A stretch of DNA of 64,000 nt from Acidovorax sp. FHTAMBA (GTDB lineage: Bacteria > Pseudomonadota > Gammaproteobacteria > Burkholderiales > Burkholderiaceae_C). Below the pieces are notes generated by a model. That model was given only the letters and a program-made list of their open reading frames with translations. It ran no database searches and was not told the origin of the DNA. The DNA lies in assembly GCF_038958875.1 (NCBI RefSeq), contig NZ_CP152407.1, positions 3,479,501 through 3,543,500 on the forward strand. Direction: 5' to 3'. The position numbers and the translations under genes are program-made. Shown piece by piece: positions 52,246-61,883 of this stretch (position 1 is the first letter of the stretch; every line of letters starts with the position of its first letter).

Positions 52246-54543
52246 CTACCCGGCAAGCGCGGGGTGCGTCTCCGCTGCACGGGCCAGCCAGTCGGCATCG
52301 GGCTCGGGCCACCCGAAGAGGTAGCCCTGGTACACGATGTCGGGGGCGCGCCGGCTCAAAAAATCAGCCTGCTCGCGGGTCTCCACCCCCTCGGCCACCA
52401 CGCGCAGGCCAAAGTGGCGGGCCACCGACAGGATGCCCTCCACCAGCACGCCGTCGTCGGCATTGGTGGGCGCATCGTGCACAAAAGAGCGGTCGATCTT
52501 GATCTCCTGGATCGGCAGGCGCTTCAGATACGCCAGCGACGAATACCCGGTGCCAAAGTCGTCCAGCGAGATGTCCACCCCCAGCGCCGCCAGCTCGCTC
52601 ATCTTGGCCACCGCATCTTCGAAGTCGTCGATCACCAGGCCTTCGGTGACTTCCAGCGTCAGCAGGCGCGGGTCGGCACCGCTGGCCGCGAGCAGGGCGC
52701 GCAGCTGCGGCACAAACCCCGCCTGCCGGAACTGCCGCGCGCTCAGGTTGACCGACAGCCGCAGGCGCCGCTCGTGAAACACGGGCTGGGCCAGCAGCGC
52801 ACAGGCATGGGTCAGCACCCAGCCGCCCAGGCTCACGATGAGATCCGACTCTTCGGCCACAGGGATGAACACCGCCGGGGCCACCAGTCCGTCGCGCGGG
52901 TGCTGCCAGCGTACCAGCACCTCAGCTCCCGTAAGCTGGCCCAACACGTCCACCTGCGACTGCAGGTACAGCCGCAGCTCACCCGCGCCGATGGCCTGGC
53001 GCAGCTCGCGCTCCACCCGAAAGCGCTGCTCGGCCGCCTCGCCCATGCCCTGCTCGAAGAAGGCCGCGCGCCCGCCACCGGCTTGCTTGGCGCGGTGCAG
53101 TGCGGTGCCCGCGCGGCGCAGGGCGTCGTGCGCCACATCGTTGGCGCTTTGCGGGTAGAGCGTGATGCCCACGCTCGCGCCGAGCTGGGCTTGTTCGGTG
53201 TCGTTGTCTTGAAGGTGCAAGGGCCGCAGCAACGCCATCTGCAGTATTTCGGCAAAGGCCAGCGCACGCCGGCCCGCCAGCGAGGCGTCTGCGCCCAGGC
53301 CGTGCAGCACCACGGCAAATTCGTCGCCCGCCACGCGCACCAGCAGGCCCTGCGGCGGCAGTATCTCGGACAGGCGCAGCGCCACGGCGCACAGCAGGCG
53401 GTCACCCATTTCGCTTCCGCGCGCATCGTTGAAGGTGGTGAAGCGGTCCAGGTCCAGCAGCAGCAGGGCGTGCTGCGCCGCTCGCGCGCGCCCGCCGCGT
53501 ACCTGCAGCGCCGTCAGCCGCTCCACCAGCGTGAAGCGGTTGGGCAGACCCGTGAGGCTGTCGAAATGCGCCAGACGGTGGATCTCCTGCGCCGCGCGTT
53601 TGCGCTCGGTGATGTCCTGCTTGAGCTCTACAAAGTGGCTGATGCGACCGTCGGGCTGGCGGATGGGGGCCACCACGACCGACTCGGTCACCGCCTGCCC
53701 GTCCTTGCGGAAATTGACCTGTTCGCCCGCCCAGCTGTCGCCCCGCGCCAGGGTGGCACGCAGGCCGTCTCGCTGCGCGGGCGCCAGGCCATTGCTGGAG
53801 TACGCGGCCGATGCCTTGCCCATCACCTCGTCGCGCGCATAGCCCGTGCGGCGCACGAAGGCCTCGTTCACGTACTCGATGTCTTCCTTCAGATCGGTGA
53901 TGACAATGCTCTCGGGGCTTTGCTCGACCGCGCGCAGCAGCTTGCGCAATTCGGCCTCGCTCGCAGCCAGGTGGGCAGCGGTCTGCTGCGCCTCGCGCAC
54001 ACGGCTGAGGTAACTGCGGCGCGACAGCAGCGTGGCGGCGGCCGTGAGCACCAGAATACCGGCCAGGTACACCGCGCCGGCCACCCGGTTGGCCACCTGC
54101 ACCGGCTTGAACATGCCCTCGATATCGGCCCAGATGAACCCCAGAAACAGCAGCCCCGTGAGGCCCACCAGCGTCAGGGTGGCCCGGGAACCCAGCAGCC
54201 ATCCGGCCAGCACGATGAGTACCGGGTAGTTGAGCAGGTTGGGGCCATTGACCCCGCCATTGCGTGCCGCCACCAGCGACACCGACACCCACACGCCCCA
54301 CACCAGCAGGTGGGCCGCCTGCGTCCACCGCCGCTGGCGCGCCAGCCACAGCGCCACGGCGCCCACCGTGGCCGCCACCAGGTTCAGCGCAATGCGCATT
54401 GGCTGCACGGGGTCGTCAAACATCAGCAACACGCCAATGGTGCCGCCGAGCAGCATCACGGCCCACCCTGCCACACGCACCAGATGGCGTGTGGTGGCGT
54501 CTTCGTGGTCGGGCAGCGGAACAGCAGCGGTGGCTTCGGCCAT
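52246..54543 (-). CDS. Membrane PAS-GGDEF-EAL cyclic-di-GMP protein
   Basis: 765 residues. Several N-terminal membrane helices (about 25-185), coiled segment, PAS domain (about 210-330: ESIVITDLKEDIEYVNEAFV), GGDEF (about 340-500) with the signature VRVAGDEFAVVL (AGDEF), and EAL (about 515-755) with GAEVLVRWQHPRDGLVAP, DDFGTGYSSLAYL, IDRSFV, VVAEGVE. EAL reads EVL; most other catalytic residues (E, D-D, K, E) are visible, so phosphodiesterase activity is plausible. AGDEF is a variant seen in some active cyclases. ATG 54543 precedes the membrane helices. Confidence 0.92.
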   Translation of the reverse strand: MAEATAAVPLPDHEDATTRHLVRVAGWAVMLLGGTIGVLLMFDDPVQPMRIALNLVAATVGAVALWLARQRRWTQAAHLLVWGVWVSVSLVAARNGGVNGPNLLNYPVLIVLAGWLLGSRATLTLVGLTGLLFLGFIWADIEGMFKPVQVANRVAGAVYLAGILVLTAAATLLSRRSYLSRVREAQQTAAHLAASEAELRKLLRAVEQSPESIVITDLKEDIEYVNEAFVRRTGYARDEVMGKASAAYSSNGLAPAQRDGLRATLARGDSWAGEQVNFRKDGQAVTESVVVAPIRQPDGRISHFVELKQDITERKRAAQEIHRLAHFDSLTGLPNRFTLVERLTALQVRGGRARAAQHALLLLDLDRFTTFNDARGSEMGDRLLCAVALRLSEILPPQGLLVRVAGDEFAVVLHGLGADASLAGRRALAFAEILQMALLRPLHLQDNDTEQAQLGASVGITLYPQSANDVAHDALRRAGTALHRAKQAGGGRAAFFEQGMGEAAEQRFRVERELRQAIGAGELRLYLQSQVDVLGQLTGAEVLVRWQHPRDGLVAPAVFIPVAEESDLIVSLGGWVLTHACALLAQPVFHERRLRLSVNLSARQFRQAGFVPQLRALLAASGADPRLLTLEVTEGLVIDDFEDAVAKMSELAALGVDISLDDFGTGYSSLAYLKRLPIQEIKIDRSFVHDAPTNADDGVLVEGILSVARHFGLRVVAEGVETREQADFLSRRAPDIVYQGYLFGWPEPDADWLARAAETHPALAG

Positions 54544-54676
54544 GGCAACGTGGGTGCGGTAGGGGGAAAGCCATCCTAACCGCAGCCTTGCGGTTCGCCT
54601 ACCTGCAAAACGCCCGCAGCGGCCGGCACGCAACGCAGGCTCTCGGGCGCCGCACGCCCGCCGGCGCGGGACGCGG

Positions 54677-55654
54677 TCAGTCCGCGCCGTCGTTGCTGCC
54701 GGGCGCGGGCTCGCGCACCCCCGAGCCTTTGCCCTTGGCCTTGGTGCGCGCATCCTTTTTCGCCTGGCGCTTGGCATCTTCGGCCAGGCCCGCAGCGCGC
54801 CAGGCTTCAAACTCGGCGGGCGTCTCCAGCGTGATGCGGCCAAGGATGGCGGTGCGAAAGTCCGTCATCACGATCTCGGCCGTCTTTTGCAGGTTGACCT
54901 TGCCGCCGCCCAGCATGGCGCCGCGCTTGCGGCCAATGGCTTCGAGCAGCTCTTCGTCGTGCATCGTGGCGACAGCACCCGCAGGCAGGCCCAGCTTGTA
55001 GCGCGCTTCCAGCAAGGGCGCATAGTTTTTCTGCAGGCGGCGCAGCAGCTCCAGCGCCACCAGTTCCTCGTCGTACGCATTGCGGCCTACGGCACCGCTG
55101 GCGGCCAGGTTGTAGCCGCTTTCGGGCACCACAATGCGTGGCCACAGCATGCCGGGCGTGTCCCACAGATAAAAGTCGTCGGCCAGCGTGATGCGCTGCT
55201 CCAGCTTGGTAATGCCGGCCTCGTCACCCGTCTTGGCCTGGCGCTTGTTGCTGAGGGTATTGATCAGCGTGGACTTGCCCACGTTGGGCACGCCGCAGAT
55301 CAGCACGCGCATGGGCTTGGCCATGCCGCCCCGGTTGGGCGACAGCAGGTGGCACGCGTCAATCAGCTTGCGCGTGGGGGCCGGGTCAGATGCATCGAGC
55401 GGCAAGGCGCGCGTGTCGCTCTGGGCGTTGTACCAGTCCACCCACAGCGCCGTGCGCTCGGGGTCGGCCACGTCCTGCTTGTTGAGCACCTTGAGCGTGG
55501 GCTTGTGGCCTGTGATCTCGGCCAGCAGCGGGTTGGCGCTGGAGCCGGGCAGGCGCGCGTCCAGCACCTCGATCACCACGTCAATGTCCTTGATGCGTTC
55601 GGTGATGGCTTTGCGGGTCAGGTGCATGTGACCGGGGAACCACTGGATGGCCAT
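54677..55654 (-). CDS. rbgA: Ribosome biogenesis GTPase YlqF/RbgA
   Basis: 325 residues. Circularly permuted GTPase: G4 LNKQDVADP comes before G1 ICGVPNVGKSTLIN and G3 WDTPGMLWP, in the order typical of YlqF/RbgA. N-terminus IQWFPGHMHLTRKAI is characteristic. Acts in 50S subunit maturation. C-terminal Lys/Arg-rich tail KAKGKGSGVREPA may bind RNA. Divergent from two small genes. Confidence 0.95.
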   Translation of the reverse strand: MAIQWFPGHMHLTRKAITERIKDIDVVIEVLDARLPGSSANPLLAEITGHKPTLKVLNKQDVADPERTALWVDWYNAQSDTRALPLDASDPAPTRKLIDACHLLSPNRGGMAKPMRVLICGVPNVGKSTLINTLSNKRQAKTGDEAGITKLEQRITLADDFYLWDTPGMLWPRIVVPESGYNLAASGAVGRNAYDEELVALELLRRLQKNYAPLLEARYKLGLPAGAVATMHDEELLEAIGRKRGAMLGGGKVNLQKTAEIVMTDFRTAILGRITLETPAEFEAWRAAGLAEDAKRQAKKDARTKAKGKGSGVREPAPGSNDGAD

Positions 55655-55739
55655 GCGGGGGGTACTTTCTTCTGTGTTCTAAGGGTGGCAAGGATAATCG
55701 CGGTCTTCCTTCTGCCCACGCCCCGGCGTTTTTATCTGC

Positions 55740-55991
55740 ATGCCTGCACCTCTCGACACCCCGCGCAAGCCCAACGCCACCAAGGCCGACAAGGAGCTGC
55801 TGTTCAAGAGCGTGACCCTGGCCCTGATTGGCCTGGTCATCTTGCTGGCGCCTCATGTGGCCCGCTCCGCCAGCGTGCGCGATCTGATGAGCCAGGCGGC
55901 CCTGGTGGGCTGGTTTGCGCTGGTGCTGGGCATCGCGTTTGGCGTGCAATACGGCCTGCGCCGCGCCAAGGCGGGGCGCCGCCAGCCGTGA
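55740..55991 (+). CDS. Small membrane protein, 83 residues
   Basis: Two hydrophobic segments (SVTLALIGLVILLAPHVA and AALVGWFALVLGIAFGVQYG) between basic ends. No family that I can name; such two-helix proteins are common in Comamonadaceae. Its stop overlaps the GTG start of the next gene, so they are translationally coupled. Confidence 0.75.
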   Translation: MPAPLDTPRKPNATKADKELLFKSVTLALIGLVILLAPHVARSASVRDLMSQAALVGWFALVLGIAFGVQYGLRRAKAGRRQP

Positions 55992-56218
55992 CAGCGCCTG
56001 AACTGATAGACCCAGCCCCGGCGGTGGACGGCGCCACTGCGCAAGCCATGTTCGCGGCGCTGCAGCAGCGCGCGGCTGCTCTGGGCATCACGCTGCGCAA
56101 CCCGCCGCCCGAGCCCACGACCTGCTGCGGGCGCGGCTGCAACGGCTGCGTGTGGGAAGGGTTTCTGAGCGCCGCCGAATACTGGCGGCAAGAGGCCTTG
56201 CTGCAGCTGCAAGACTGA
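55988..56218 (+). CDS. Oxidoreductase-like domain protein
   Basis: 76 residues from GTG 55988. The core PPEPTTCCGRGCNGCVWEGF matches the short OXLD1/oxidoreductase-like N-terminal domain (CCGxGCxxCVW), four Cys that could bind a metal or cluster. Role unknown in bacteria. GTG overlaps the stop of the upstream membrane-protein gene. A degenerate hairpin repeat follows. Confidence 0.85.
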   Translation: MTAPELIDPAPAVDGATAQAMFAALQQRAAALGITLRNPPPEPTTCCGRGCNGCVWEGFLSAAEYWRQEALLQLQD

Positions 56219-56229
56219 CTTTGAAGCGT

Positions 56230-56282
56230 TTTGGGCTGGTAGCGCCAGTGCAATATGCCTGAGCAGCTATCAATTCAATAGC
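56230..56282 (-). repeat. Hairpin repeat, degenerate copy 8
   Basis: Reverse orientation: 'gggctggtagcgccag...gcagctatcaattcaat'. The flank matches well but the stem has decayed. It marks the left border of the presumed inserted island. Confidence 0.65.
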
Positions 56283-56321
56283 AGATCAATCGGATCCCGC
56301 CCCGCGACCGCGAACTCAGCC

Positions 56322-56450
56322 CAGCTGCTCCACCGCTATGGACTGCTGGCGCGCAAAGGCTTCAAGGCGGTGCTGGTGGCTTTGCACGTGCTGCACAGCA
56401 CGCGGACTGACGGTGTGAGTTCAGGTGTGACCGTCAGTGCACAGGCATCT
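56322..56450 (-). pseudogene. gshA: Decayed 3' fragment of gshA
   Basis: On the minus strand this reads, with one base missing, ADACALTVTPELTPSVRVLCS then VQSHQHRLEAFARQQSIAV and EQLG-stop. The intact gshA has RDARALMAAPERTPSARVLD then VQSHQHSFEAFARQQSMAA, and its own end is MAVGELG. 28 bases around 'atggactgctggcgcgcaaa' are identical to 62101-62128. So it is a frameshifted copy with an internal deletion, in the same orientation as the intact gene 5.7 kb away. Confidence 0.8.
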
Positions 56451-56570
56451 GCGCACTTCGACGTTTTTCCCCAGCACACGAAGACTGCCCAAAGCCGACA
56501 GTCTTGCATCCATGCGCTGCACACAATGACCTGAAGGACGCAAGCCCCACCGTCAAAGTCAGGAGAAAAA

Positions 56571-58076
56571 ATGCTTTCACCCCGCCAGGTTTCTGATCCC
56601 GCAACCGGCACTGCCCAGCGTTATGACGTGGTCATTGTGGGGGCCGGCATCTCCGGCATCTGCAGCGCCACCCTGCTGCGCAAGCATTGCCCGCAATTGA
56701 GCTTTCTCATCGTGGATGCCATGGAGGCCCCCGGGGGCACCTGGCTGATTCACAAATACCCGGGCGCACGCTCGGACAGCGACCTCTTCACTTTTGGCTA
56801 TGACTTCAAGCCCTGGAAGGGCAAGCCCATTGCCTCGCGCGAGGAGATCCTGGACTACCTTGCATCGACCATCGAGGACGAACAGCTGGGGCCGCACATC
56901 CGCTACCGGCATCGCGTGCAGTCGGCCTCGTGGTCCAGTGCGTCCAGCACCTGGACGCTGGACCTTGCCATGGGCGACGCCCGGGAACCGGCGCAGATCC
57001 AGGCGGGCTTTCTCTGGATGTGCCAGGGCTACTACCGGCATGGCAAGGGGTATACACCCTCCTGGCCGGGGCTTGAGCAGTTCAAGGGTGAGGTTGTGCA
57101 TCCGCAGCATTGGCCCGATTCGATCGATCTCGCCGGCAAGCGCGTGACCGTGATCGGCTCCGGGGCGACGGCGGCGACCCTCATACCGGCGCTGGCCGAC
57201 CGTTGTGCGCACGTCACCATGCTGCAGCGCACGCCCACGTATTTCGCCACCGGCCGCAATGCCGATGCATTGGCCGACGAGTTGCGCAAGCTGGAAGTCG
57301 ACGAGGCATGGATCCACGAGATCATGCGCCGCAAGGTTGTGCGGGATCGGGCCGACCTGATCGAGCGCGCGCGAACCCACCCGGACGCCCTCAACCAGCA
57401 GCTCATCGCCGGCGTCAAGGCCTGCCTGCCCGAGGGCTACGACGTGGAGCGGCATTTCACCCCCCCGTACAAACCGCTTCAGCAGCGCGTGGCCTTTGTG
57501 CCCGACGGTGACCTGTTCAAGGCCATCAGCGCAGGCAAGGCGTCCGTGGTCACCGATCAGATTGCGCAGTTCGACGAAAAGGGCATTCAGCTGCAGTCCG
57601 GGGAACGCATCGACTGTGACGTGGTCGTCACCGCCACGGGCTTCGAGTTGTCGGTCATGGGCGACATACCGTTCTCGGTGGACGGGCGTGCGGTGGACTT
57701 TTCCCAGACGGTGAGCTATCGCGGAATGATGTTCTCCGGCGTGCCCAACATGGCCTGGGTGTACGGCTATGGGCGCTACAGCTGGACGCTGCGGGCCGAG
57801 CTCGTGGGCCAGTTCGTTTGCAGGCTGCTGCAGCACATGCAGACCCGCAAGGCCCGGCACGTGACCCCCACGACGCGCCCTGAGGATGCCGGCATGGCGC
57901 TTGGCACCTGGGTCGATACGGAGGACCTGAACGCCGGGTACATGTTGCGCGGCCTGCATCGCCTTCCCCGGCGCGGCGACAAGCCCGAGTGGCAACACAG
58001 CCAGGACTATCTCTATGAACGCAAGGCGCTGCCCAGCGTGGATCTGACGGATCCGCTGTTCTCCTACGCAGACTGA
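56571..58076 (+). CDS. Flavin-containing (Baeyer-Villiger type) monooxygenase
   Basis: 501 residues. FAD site VVIVGAGISGICSATLLR, the fingerprint FKGEVVHPQHWP (F-x-G-x3-H-x3-W), NADPH site VTVIGSGATAATLIPAL, and VVTATGFELSVMG. Such enzymes insert oxygen next to a ketone, giving esters or lactones; some oxidise heteroatoms. A GGAGAAAA ribosome binding site is present. First gene of a four-gene plus-strand cluster with an SDR, a Bug receptor and an alpha/beta hydrolase. Substrate unknown. Confidence 0.93.
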   Translation: MLSPRQVSDPATGTAQRYDVVIVGAGISGICSATLLRKHCPQLSFLIVDAMEAPGGTWLIHKYPGARSDSDLFTFGYDFKPWKGKPIASREEILDYLASTIEDEQLGPHIRYRHRVQSASWSSASSTWTLDLAMGDAREPAQIQAGFLWMCQGYYRHGKGYTPSWPGLEQFKGEVVHPQHWPDSIDLAGKRVTVIGSGATAATLIPALADRCAHVTMLQRTPTYFATGRNADALADELRKLEVDEAWIHEIMRRKVVRDRADLIERARTHPDALNQQLIAGVKACLPEGYDVERHFTPPYKPLQQRVAFVPDGDLFKAISAGKASVVTDQIAQFDEKGIQLQSGERIDCDVVVTATGFELSVMGDIPFSVDGRAVDFSQTVSYRGMMFSGVPNMAWVYGYGRYSWTLRAELVGQFVCRLLQHMQTRKARHVTPTTRPEDAGMALGTWVDTEDLNAGYMLRGLHRLPRRGDKPEWQHSQDYLYERKALPSVDLTDPLFSYAD

Positions 58077-58125
58077 CAACGCAACCTCCACGGTGCAAGG
58101 CACCACACAACCAAGGAAATTCACC

Positions 58126-59037
58126 ATGAAGACATTCAATGGCCGTGTCGCAGTCATCACCGGCGGCGGTTCGGGTCTCGGCAAGGCATTTGCCATGGCG
58201 GCTGCCCAGCGCGGCATGAAGCTGGTGCTCGCCGACATCCAGGCAGACGTTCTGGAGCAGACCGTCCAGGCCCTGCAATCACAGGGAACGGAAGCGGTCG
58301 GCGTGGTGGTCGATGTGTCCGATTCCGCGGCGGTGCAAAGGCTGGCCGATCAAGCGCAGCAGTCGTTTGGCCCTGTGCATGTGGTGTTCAACAACGCGGG
58401 CGTCACGGCAGGCGGCCTGGTCTGGGAGCACTCGGAAAAGGACTGGGAGTGGCTGCTCGGCGTCAACCTCAAGGGCGTCATCAACGGGGTTCGCTGCTTC
58501 GCGCCGCAAATGCTGGCCGCTGCCGCGGCAGACCCCGCCTATGAAGGCTGCATTGTCAACACGGCGTCCATGGCGGGCTTGCTCACCTCCCCCGGAATGG
58601 GCATCTACAGCGTGTCCAAGCATGCCGTGGTGGCGCTCTCCGAATGCCTGCGCCACGACCTGGAGATGGTGACGCCGCAGGTGCACGCCGCACTTCTGTG
58701 CCCGTCGTATGTATCCACCGACATTGGCCAGTCGGAGCGCAACCGGCCCGCCCATCTCTTGGATGAAGGCGGCCTGACGAAATCCCAGCTCGCAGCCCGC
58801 AAAGCCTCGCAGCAGGCGGTGATGAATGGCGCCATCTCTGCGCAAGCGGTGGCCGAGATCACCTTCCAGGCGATCGAGCAAGACCGCTTCTACGTTTTCC
58901 CCAGCCCGGAAGCACTCCCGCTGGTCAAGTCCCGCATGGACCACGTTCTGGATCAGACCAACCCTGATCTGCCGTACGAAATGGTCCCCGCCCTGAAAGC
59001 CCGGCGCGATCGGCTGATGGCCGCCATTACGCACTGA
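58126..59037 (+). CDS. Short-chain dehydrogenase/reductase
   Basis: 303 residues, classical SDR with a C-terminal extension. Cofactor site VITGGGSGLGKAFAMAAAQR, NNAGVT, catalytic Ser in VNTASMAGLL and YSVSK (Tyr/Lys). C-terminal residues about 250-303 are longer than in simple SDRs, as in those beside BVMO genes. It could oxidise an alcohol to the ketone used by the monooxygenase. 49 bp after the BVMO gene. Confidence 0.92.
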   Translation: MKTFNGRVAVITGGGSGLGKAFAMAAAQRGMKLVLADIQADVLEQTVQALQSQGTEAVGVVVDVSDSAAVQRLADQAQQSFGPVHVVFNNAGVTAGGLVWEHSEKDWEWLLGVNLKGVINGVRCFAPQMLAAAAADPAYEGCIVNTASMAGLLTSPGMGIYSVSKHAVVALSECLRHDLEMVTPQVHAALLCPSYVSTDIGQSERNRPAHLLDEGGLTKSQLAARKASQQAVMNGAISAQAVAEITFQAIEQDRFYVFPSPEALPLVKSRMDHVLDQTNPDLPYEMVPALKARRDRLMAAITH

Positions 59038-59086
59038 GCAACATTTCCCCCCACCCACAACATAACGACTGTTTGGAGACAACACC

Positions 59087-60070
59087 ATGAAGATGATTCG
59101 ACGCGCATTCCCCGCTGCCACGTTGGTCCTCCTGACCTGCAGCCCATGGGCGCTCTCCTCCGCGCTGGCGCAACCCGCCTACCCCAGCGCCCCCATCAAA
59201 ATCATCGTTCCGTACCCCGCCGGAGGTGCGTCGGACGCCGTGGCACGAATGATCGGCGAGAAGCTGCAACAGGCCTGGGGACAACCCGTTTACATCGACA
59301 ACAAGCCGGGAGCCTCGGGAATCATCGGCACGCAGGCCACCATCAAGTCCCCGGCAGATGGCTACACGCTGCTGGCCCACAACGTCGTGCTGATTCAGCA
59401 ACCCGCGGTGATGGAGAAACTGTCCTTCAATGCCTTCAAGGACCTGCTCCCGGTGGTCATGACGATTCGCACGACCAACCTGTTCGTCGTGCCCAATGAC
59501 TCGCCGGTGAAATCCGTGGCAGAGTTCGTGTCCCAGGCCAAGGCCAACCCCAACAAGTTCAGCTACGGCAGCTACGGCATCGCCAGCGGCGCCCATTTCC
59601 AGGGCGAACTGCTCAAAATGCAGGCGGGTATCGATCTGGCGCATGTGCCATTCCAGGGGTCGGCACCCATGATCACCAACATCGTGGGCGGCCAGCTGCC
59701 GAGCGCGTTCATTGATGTTCCGTCTGCGCTTCCGCACATCAAGTCGATGAGGCCGCTGGCGGTCGGTGGCCCGCAGCGCCTTCAGGAACTGCCGAACGTG
59801 CCCACCTTCGCTGAACTGGGCTACAAGTCGTTCGAACCCATGGGATGGCACGGCCTGTTCCTTCCGGCGGGGGCGCCTCCTGCCGTTGCGCAAAAGATTG
59901 CCAACGAGGTCAGCAACATCCTGCGCATGCCCGATGTGCTGGCAAAGCTCAAGACGCTCGGCGTCATCGCCGGCGGCGGGACCCCCGAGGAATTTGCACA
60001 ACAGATCAAGGCCGACGCACCCGTCTATGCGGAGATCGCCAAGGCGGCCAACATCCGGCTGACGCAGTGA
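59087..60070 (+). CDS. Bug-family periplasmic solute-binding receptor, island copy
   Basis: 327 residues. Signal peptide ending LSSALAQPAYPSAPIKIIVP; VPYPAGGASDAVARMIGEKL, PADGYTLLAHNVVLIQ, ELPNVPTFAELGYKSFEPMG are family hallmarks. It is distinct from the copy at 8671. Placement between an SDR and a hydrolase suggests it binds the compound degraded by this cluster. No permease genes are present. Confidence 0.95.
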   Translation: MKMIRRAFPAATLVLLTCSPWALSSALAQPAYPSAPIKIIVPYPAGGASDAVARMIGEKLQQAWGQPVYIDNKPGASGIIGTQATIKSPADGYTLLAHNVVLIQQPAVMEKLSFNAFKDLLPVVMTIRTTNLFVVPNDSPVKSVAEFVSQAKANPNKFSYGSYGIASGAHFQGELLKMQAGIDLAHVPFQGSAPMITNIVGGQLPSAFIDVPSALPHIKSMRPLAVGGPQRLQELPNVPTFAELGYKSFEPMGWHGLFLPAGAPPAVAQKIANEVSNILRMPDVLAKLKTLGVIAGGGTPEEFAQQIKADAPVYAEIAKAANIRLTQ

Positions 60071-60081
60071 GGCATGCGCAA

Positions 60082-60984
60082 ATGTCCCCCGCAGCGATCG
60101 ACAAGGCAGCCCCCATGGCAGCGCAGGCCGATGAACGTGAATGCTCCCGCGAAGCGGTCATGGACCATGAAGGCGGGCTGCTGCGCATCCACTACACGGA
60201 CACGGGGGGCAGCGCGCCCCATGCACCGGCGGTTGCGCTGTTGCATGGCTCGGGGCCCGGCACGACGGGGTGGAGCGCATTTGCCCTGCAGCGCCCGGCC
60301 CTGCGGGATGCGGGATTTCGCCTGATCACGCCGGACCTGCCGGGCTGGGGCCGCAGCGACGGCGTGGTTTGCAAGGAGGATCGTTCGCAATTCAACGCCC
60401 GGGCACTGCATGCGGTGCTGGACGCCGCCGGCGTCCACGAGCCTGTGCATCTGGTGGGCACTTCCATGGGCGCCCACAGCGCAGTGGCGTTTGCGCTGCA
60501 GTGGCCGGGGCGTGCCGCACGCATGGTGCTGGCATCGGGCGGCACGGGGGGCCGCAGCAATTTCCATCCTGTCTTGCCCGAGGGCGTGCGGTCCATGCTG
60601 GACTTCTACCAAGAACCCACTGCGGCCCGCATGCGCAGCTTCCTGGAATGCGTTGTCTTTGACTCCAGCGCCCTCACCCCGGAGATGGTGCAACAGAAGC
60701 TGGCGGCGGCCATGGCCTGCCCCCAGCACCTGGAGAACTTTGTGGAAAGCCTTCGCCAGTACCCCACCCAGTTTGGCGACGTCACCCACAGGCTGGCAGA
60801 GATCACGTTGCCCACGCTGGTGATCTGGGGCAGCGAGGACCGGGTGGTACCGCTGGACATTGGCCTGCAGATCGCGCAGCGCATCCCGGGAGCCGACCTG
60901 CACATGCTGGGCCGTTGCGGCCATGTACCCCACCTGGAGCGGCCCCACGACTTCATCCATCTGTTGACGCGGTTTCTTGCATGA
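60082..60984 (+). CDS. Alpha/beta hydrolase (MhpC/BphD-like)
   Basis: 300 residues. Oxyanion region LLHGSGPGTTGWSAF, nucleophile elbow GTSMGAHSAV, Asp in WGSEDRVVPLD, His in CGHVPHLERP. This is the layout of C-C bond or ester hydrolases in aromatic and cyclic-ketone pathways. After a BVMO it might open a lactone or cleave an ester. ATG 60082 follows the Bug gene by 11 bp. Lacks a signal peptide. Confidence 0.92.
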   Translation: MSPAAIDKAAPMAAQADERECSREAVMDHEGGLLRIHYTDTGGSAPHAPAVALLHGSGPGTTGWSAFALQRPALRDAGFRLITPDLPGWGRSDGVVCKEDRSQFNARALHAVLDAAGVHEPVHLVGTSMGAHSAVAFALQWPGRAARMVLASGGTGGRSNFHPVLPEGVRSMLDFYQEPTAARMRSFLECVVFDSSALTPEMVQQKLAAAMACPQHLENFVESLRQYPTQFGDVTHRLAEITLPTLVIWGSEDRVVPLDIGLQIAQRIPGADLHMLGRCGHVPHLERPHDFIHLLTRFLA

Positions 60985-61055
60985 GCGGAGTGTGTCAACC
61001 TGAAAACGGCTGCAGCACGCGCCCGCCGGAGCAGTGACTCAGCAGTCACCACGCC

Positions 61056-61733
61056 TCAGGAGACACGCCGCAGAGCCTCCGGATCCAGTAGCGTGACCCC
61101 TCCGTACACCAGGCGCAGCAGGCCCTTAGACTCCCATTCCTTGAGCTGCCTGTTGACGCTTTGCCGCGAGGCGCCCAGCCGCTGCGCAAGCCCTTCCTGG
61201 GACAGGCGAAGCTCGGGCTGCTGCGCGGCACCCTCGCGCATCGCCATTTCCCGCTCGGCGAGCAGGCGCTGGGCCAGCCGCACGGACAGCGGCTGCAGGA
61301 TGCTGGCATCGATCCGCTCAATGGCCCATTTGTACCGGTAACACACCACGCGGAGGAACTCGCGAAGGTAGTCGGCATTGTTGTCCACCACCTCGTGAAG
61401 ACGCCGGGCCGGCACCACGAGCAGCTCGGTTTTCACCAGCGCCTTGGCGTCATGGACCCGGGGAGCATTGATGAACAGGGTCAGCTCACCAAACCATCGC
61501 CCCTGTTCAGCCACGCCCAGCACCGCTTCCCTGCCGTTGACTGAAGTGGCGCTCAGTTGAACGGCACCTGATTCGACGCAGAACACCGAGTCAGGCGCCG
61601 AGCCCCGCGTGTAGAGGACCTCGTTTCTCGACAGGTGCCGCCGGCGGGCGCCGACCCGCAACAGCCGCTCCAGCTCGGGAGACAGTCTGTCTGGAGCAAT
61701 GCCAGAAGGGGTTTCCGGGGGTTGATTTCGCAT
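61056..61733 (-). CDS. Crp/Fnr-family transcriptional regulator
   Basis: 225 residues. N-terminal cyclic-nucleotide-like barrel (about 35-140: VESGAVQLSATSVNGREAVL, QGRWFGELTLF) and C-terminal winged helix LSQEGLAQRLGASRQSVNRQ. No Fnr cysteine cluster at the N-terminus, so not an oxygen sensor. Its 3' end faces the hydrolase gene. It may control the catabolic cluster; direct evidence is lacking. Confidence 0.92.
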   Translation of the reverse strand: MRNQPPETPSGIAPDRLSPELERLLRVGARRRHLSRNEVLYTRGSAPDSVFCVESGAVQLSATSVNGREAVLGVAEQGRWFGELTLFINAPRVHDAKALVKTELLVVPARRLHEVVDNNADYLREFLRVVCYRYKWAIERIDASILQPLSVRLAQRLLAEREMAMREGAAQQPELRLSQEGLAQRLGASRQSVNRQLKEWESKGLLRLVYGGVTLLDPEALRRVS

Positions 61734-61883
61734 CCGACGGTTTCCAAAAATGAGGCTTTCACGGACGCCGAATAGTCACTGACCACCAACACACCGCTGA
61801 GGGGAGACGGTGGTCCGGCGGGTGTCTTCCCTGCACAAAGCCGCTGCGGCGTGCCATGGGGGACCAGCATCCCCTTTGCTTCA

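Noticed and set aside
61035..61050. GTGACT/AGTCAC dyad between the hydrolase and Crp/Fnr genes as terminator or operator
   Set aside because: Short stem without T-run, and it lies at the 3' ends of both genes, so it has no promoter context.
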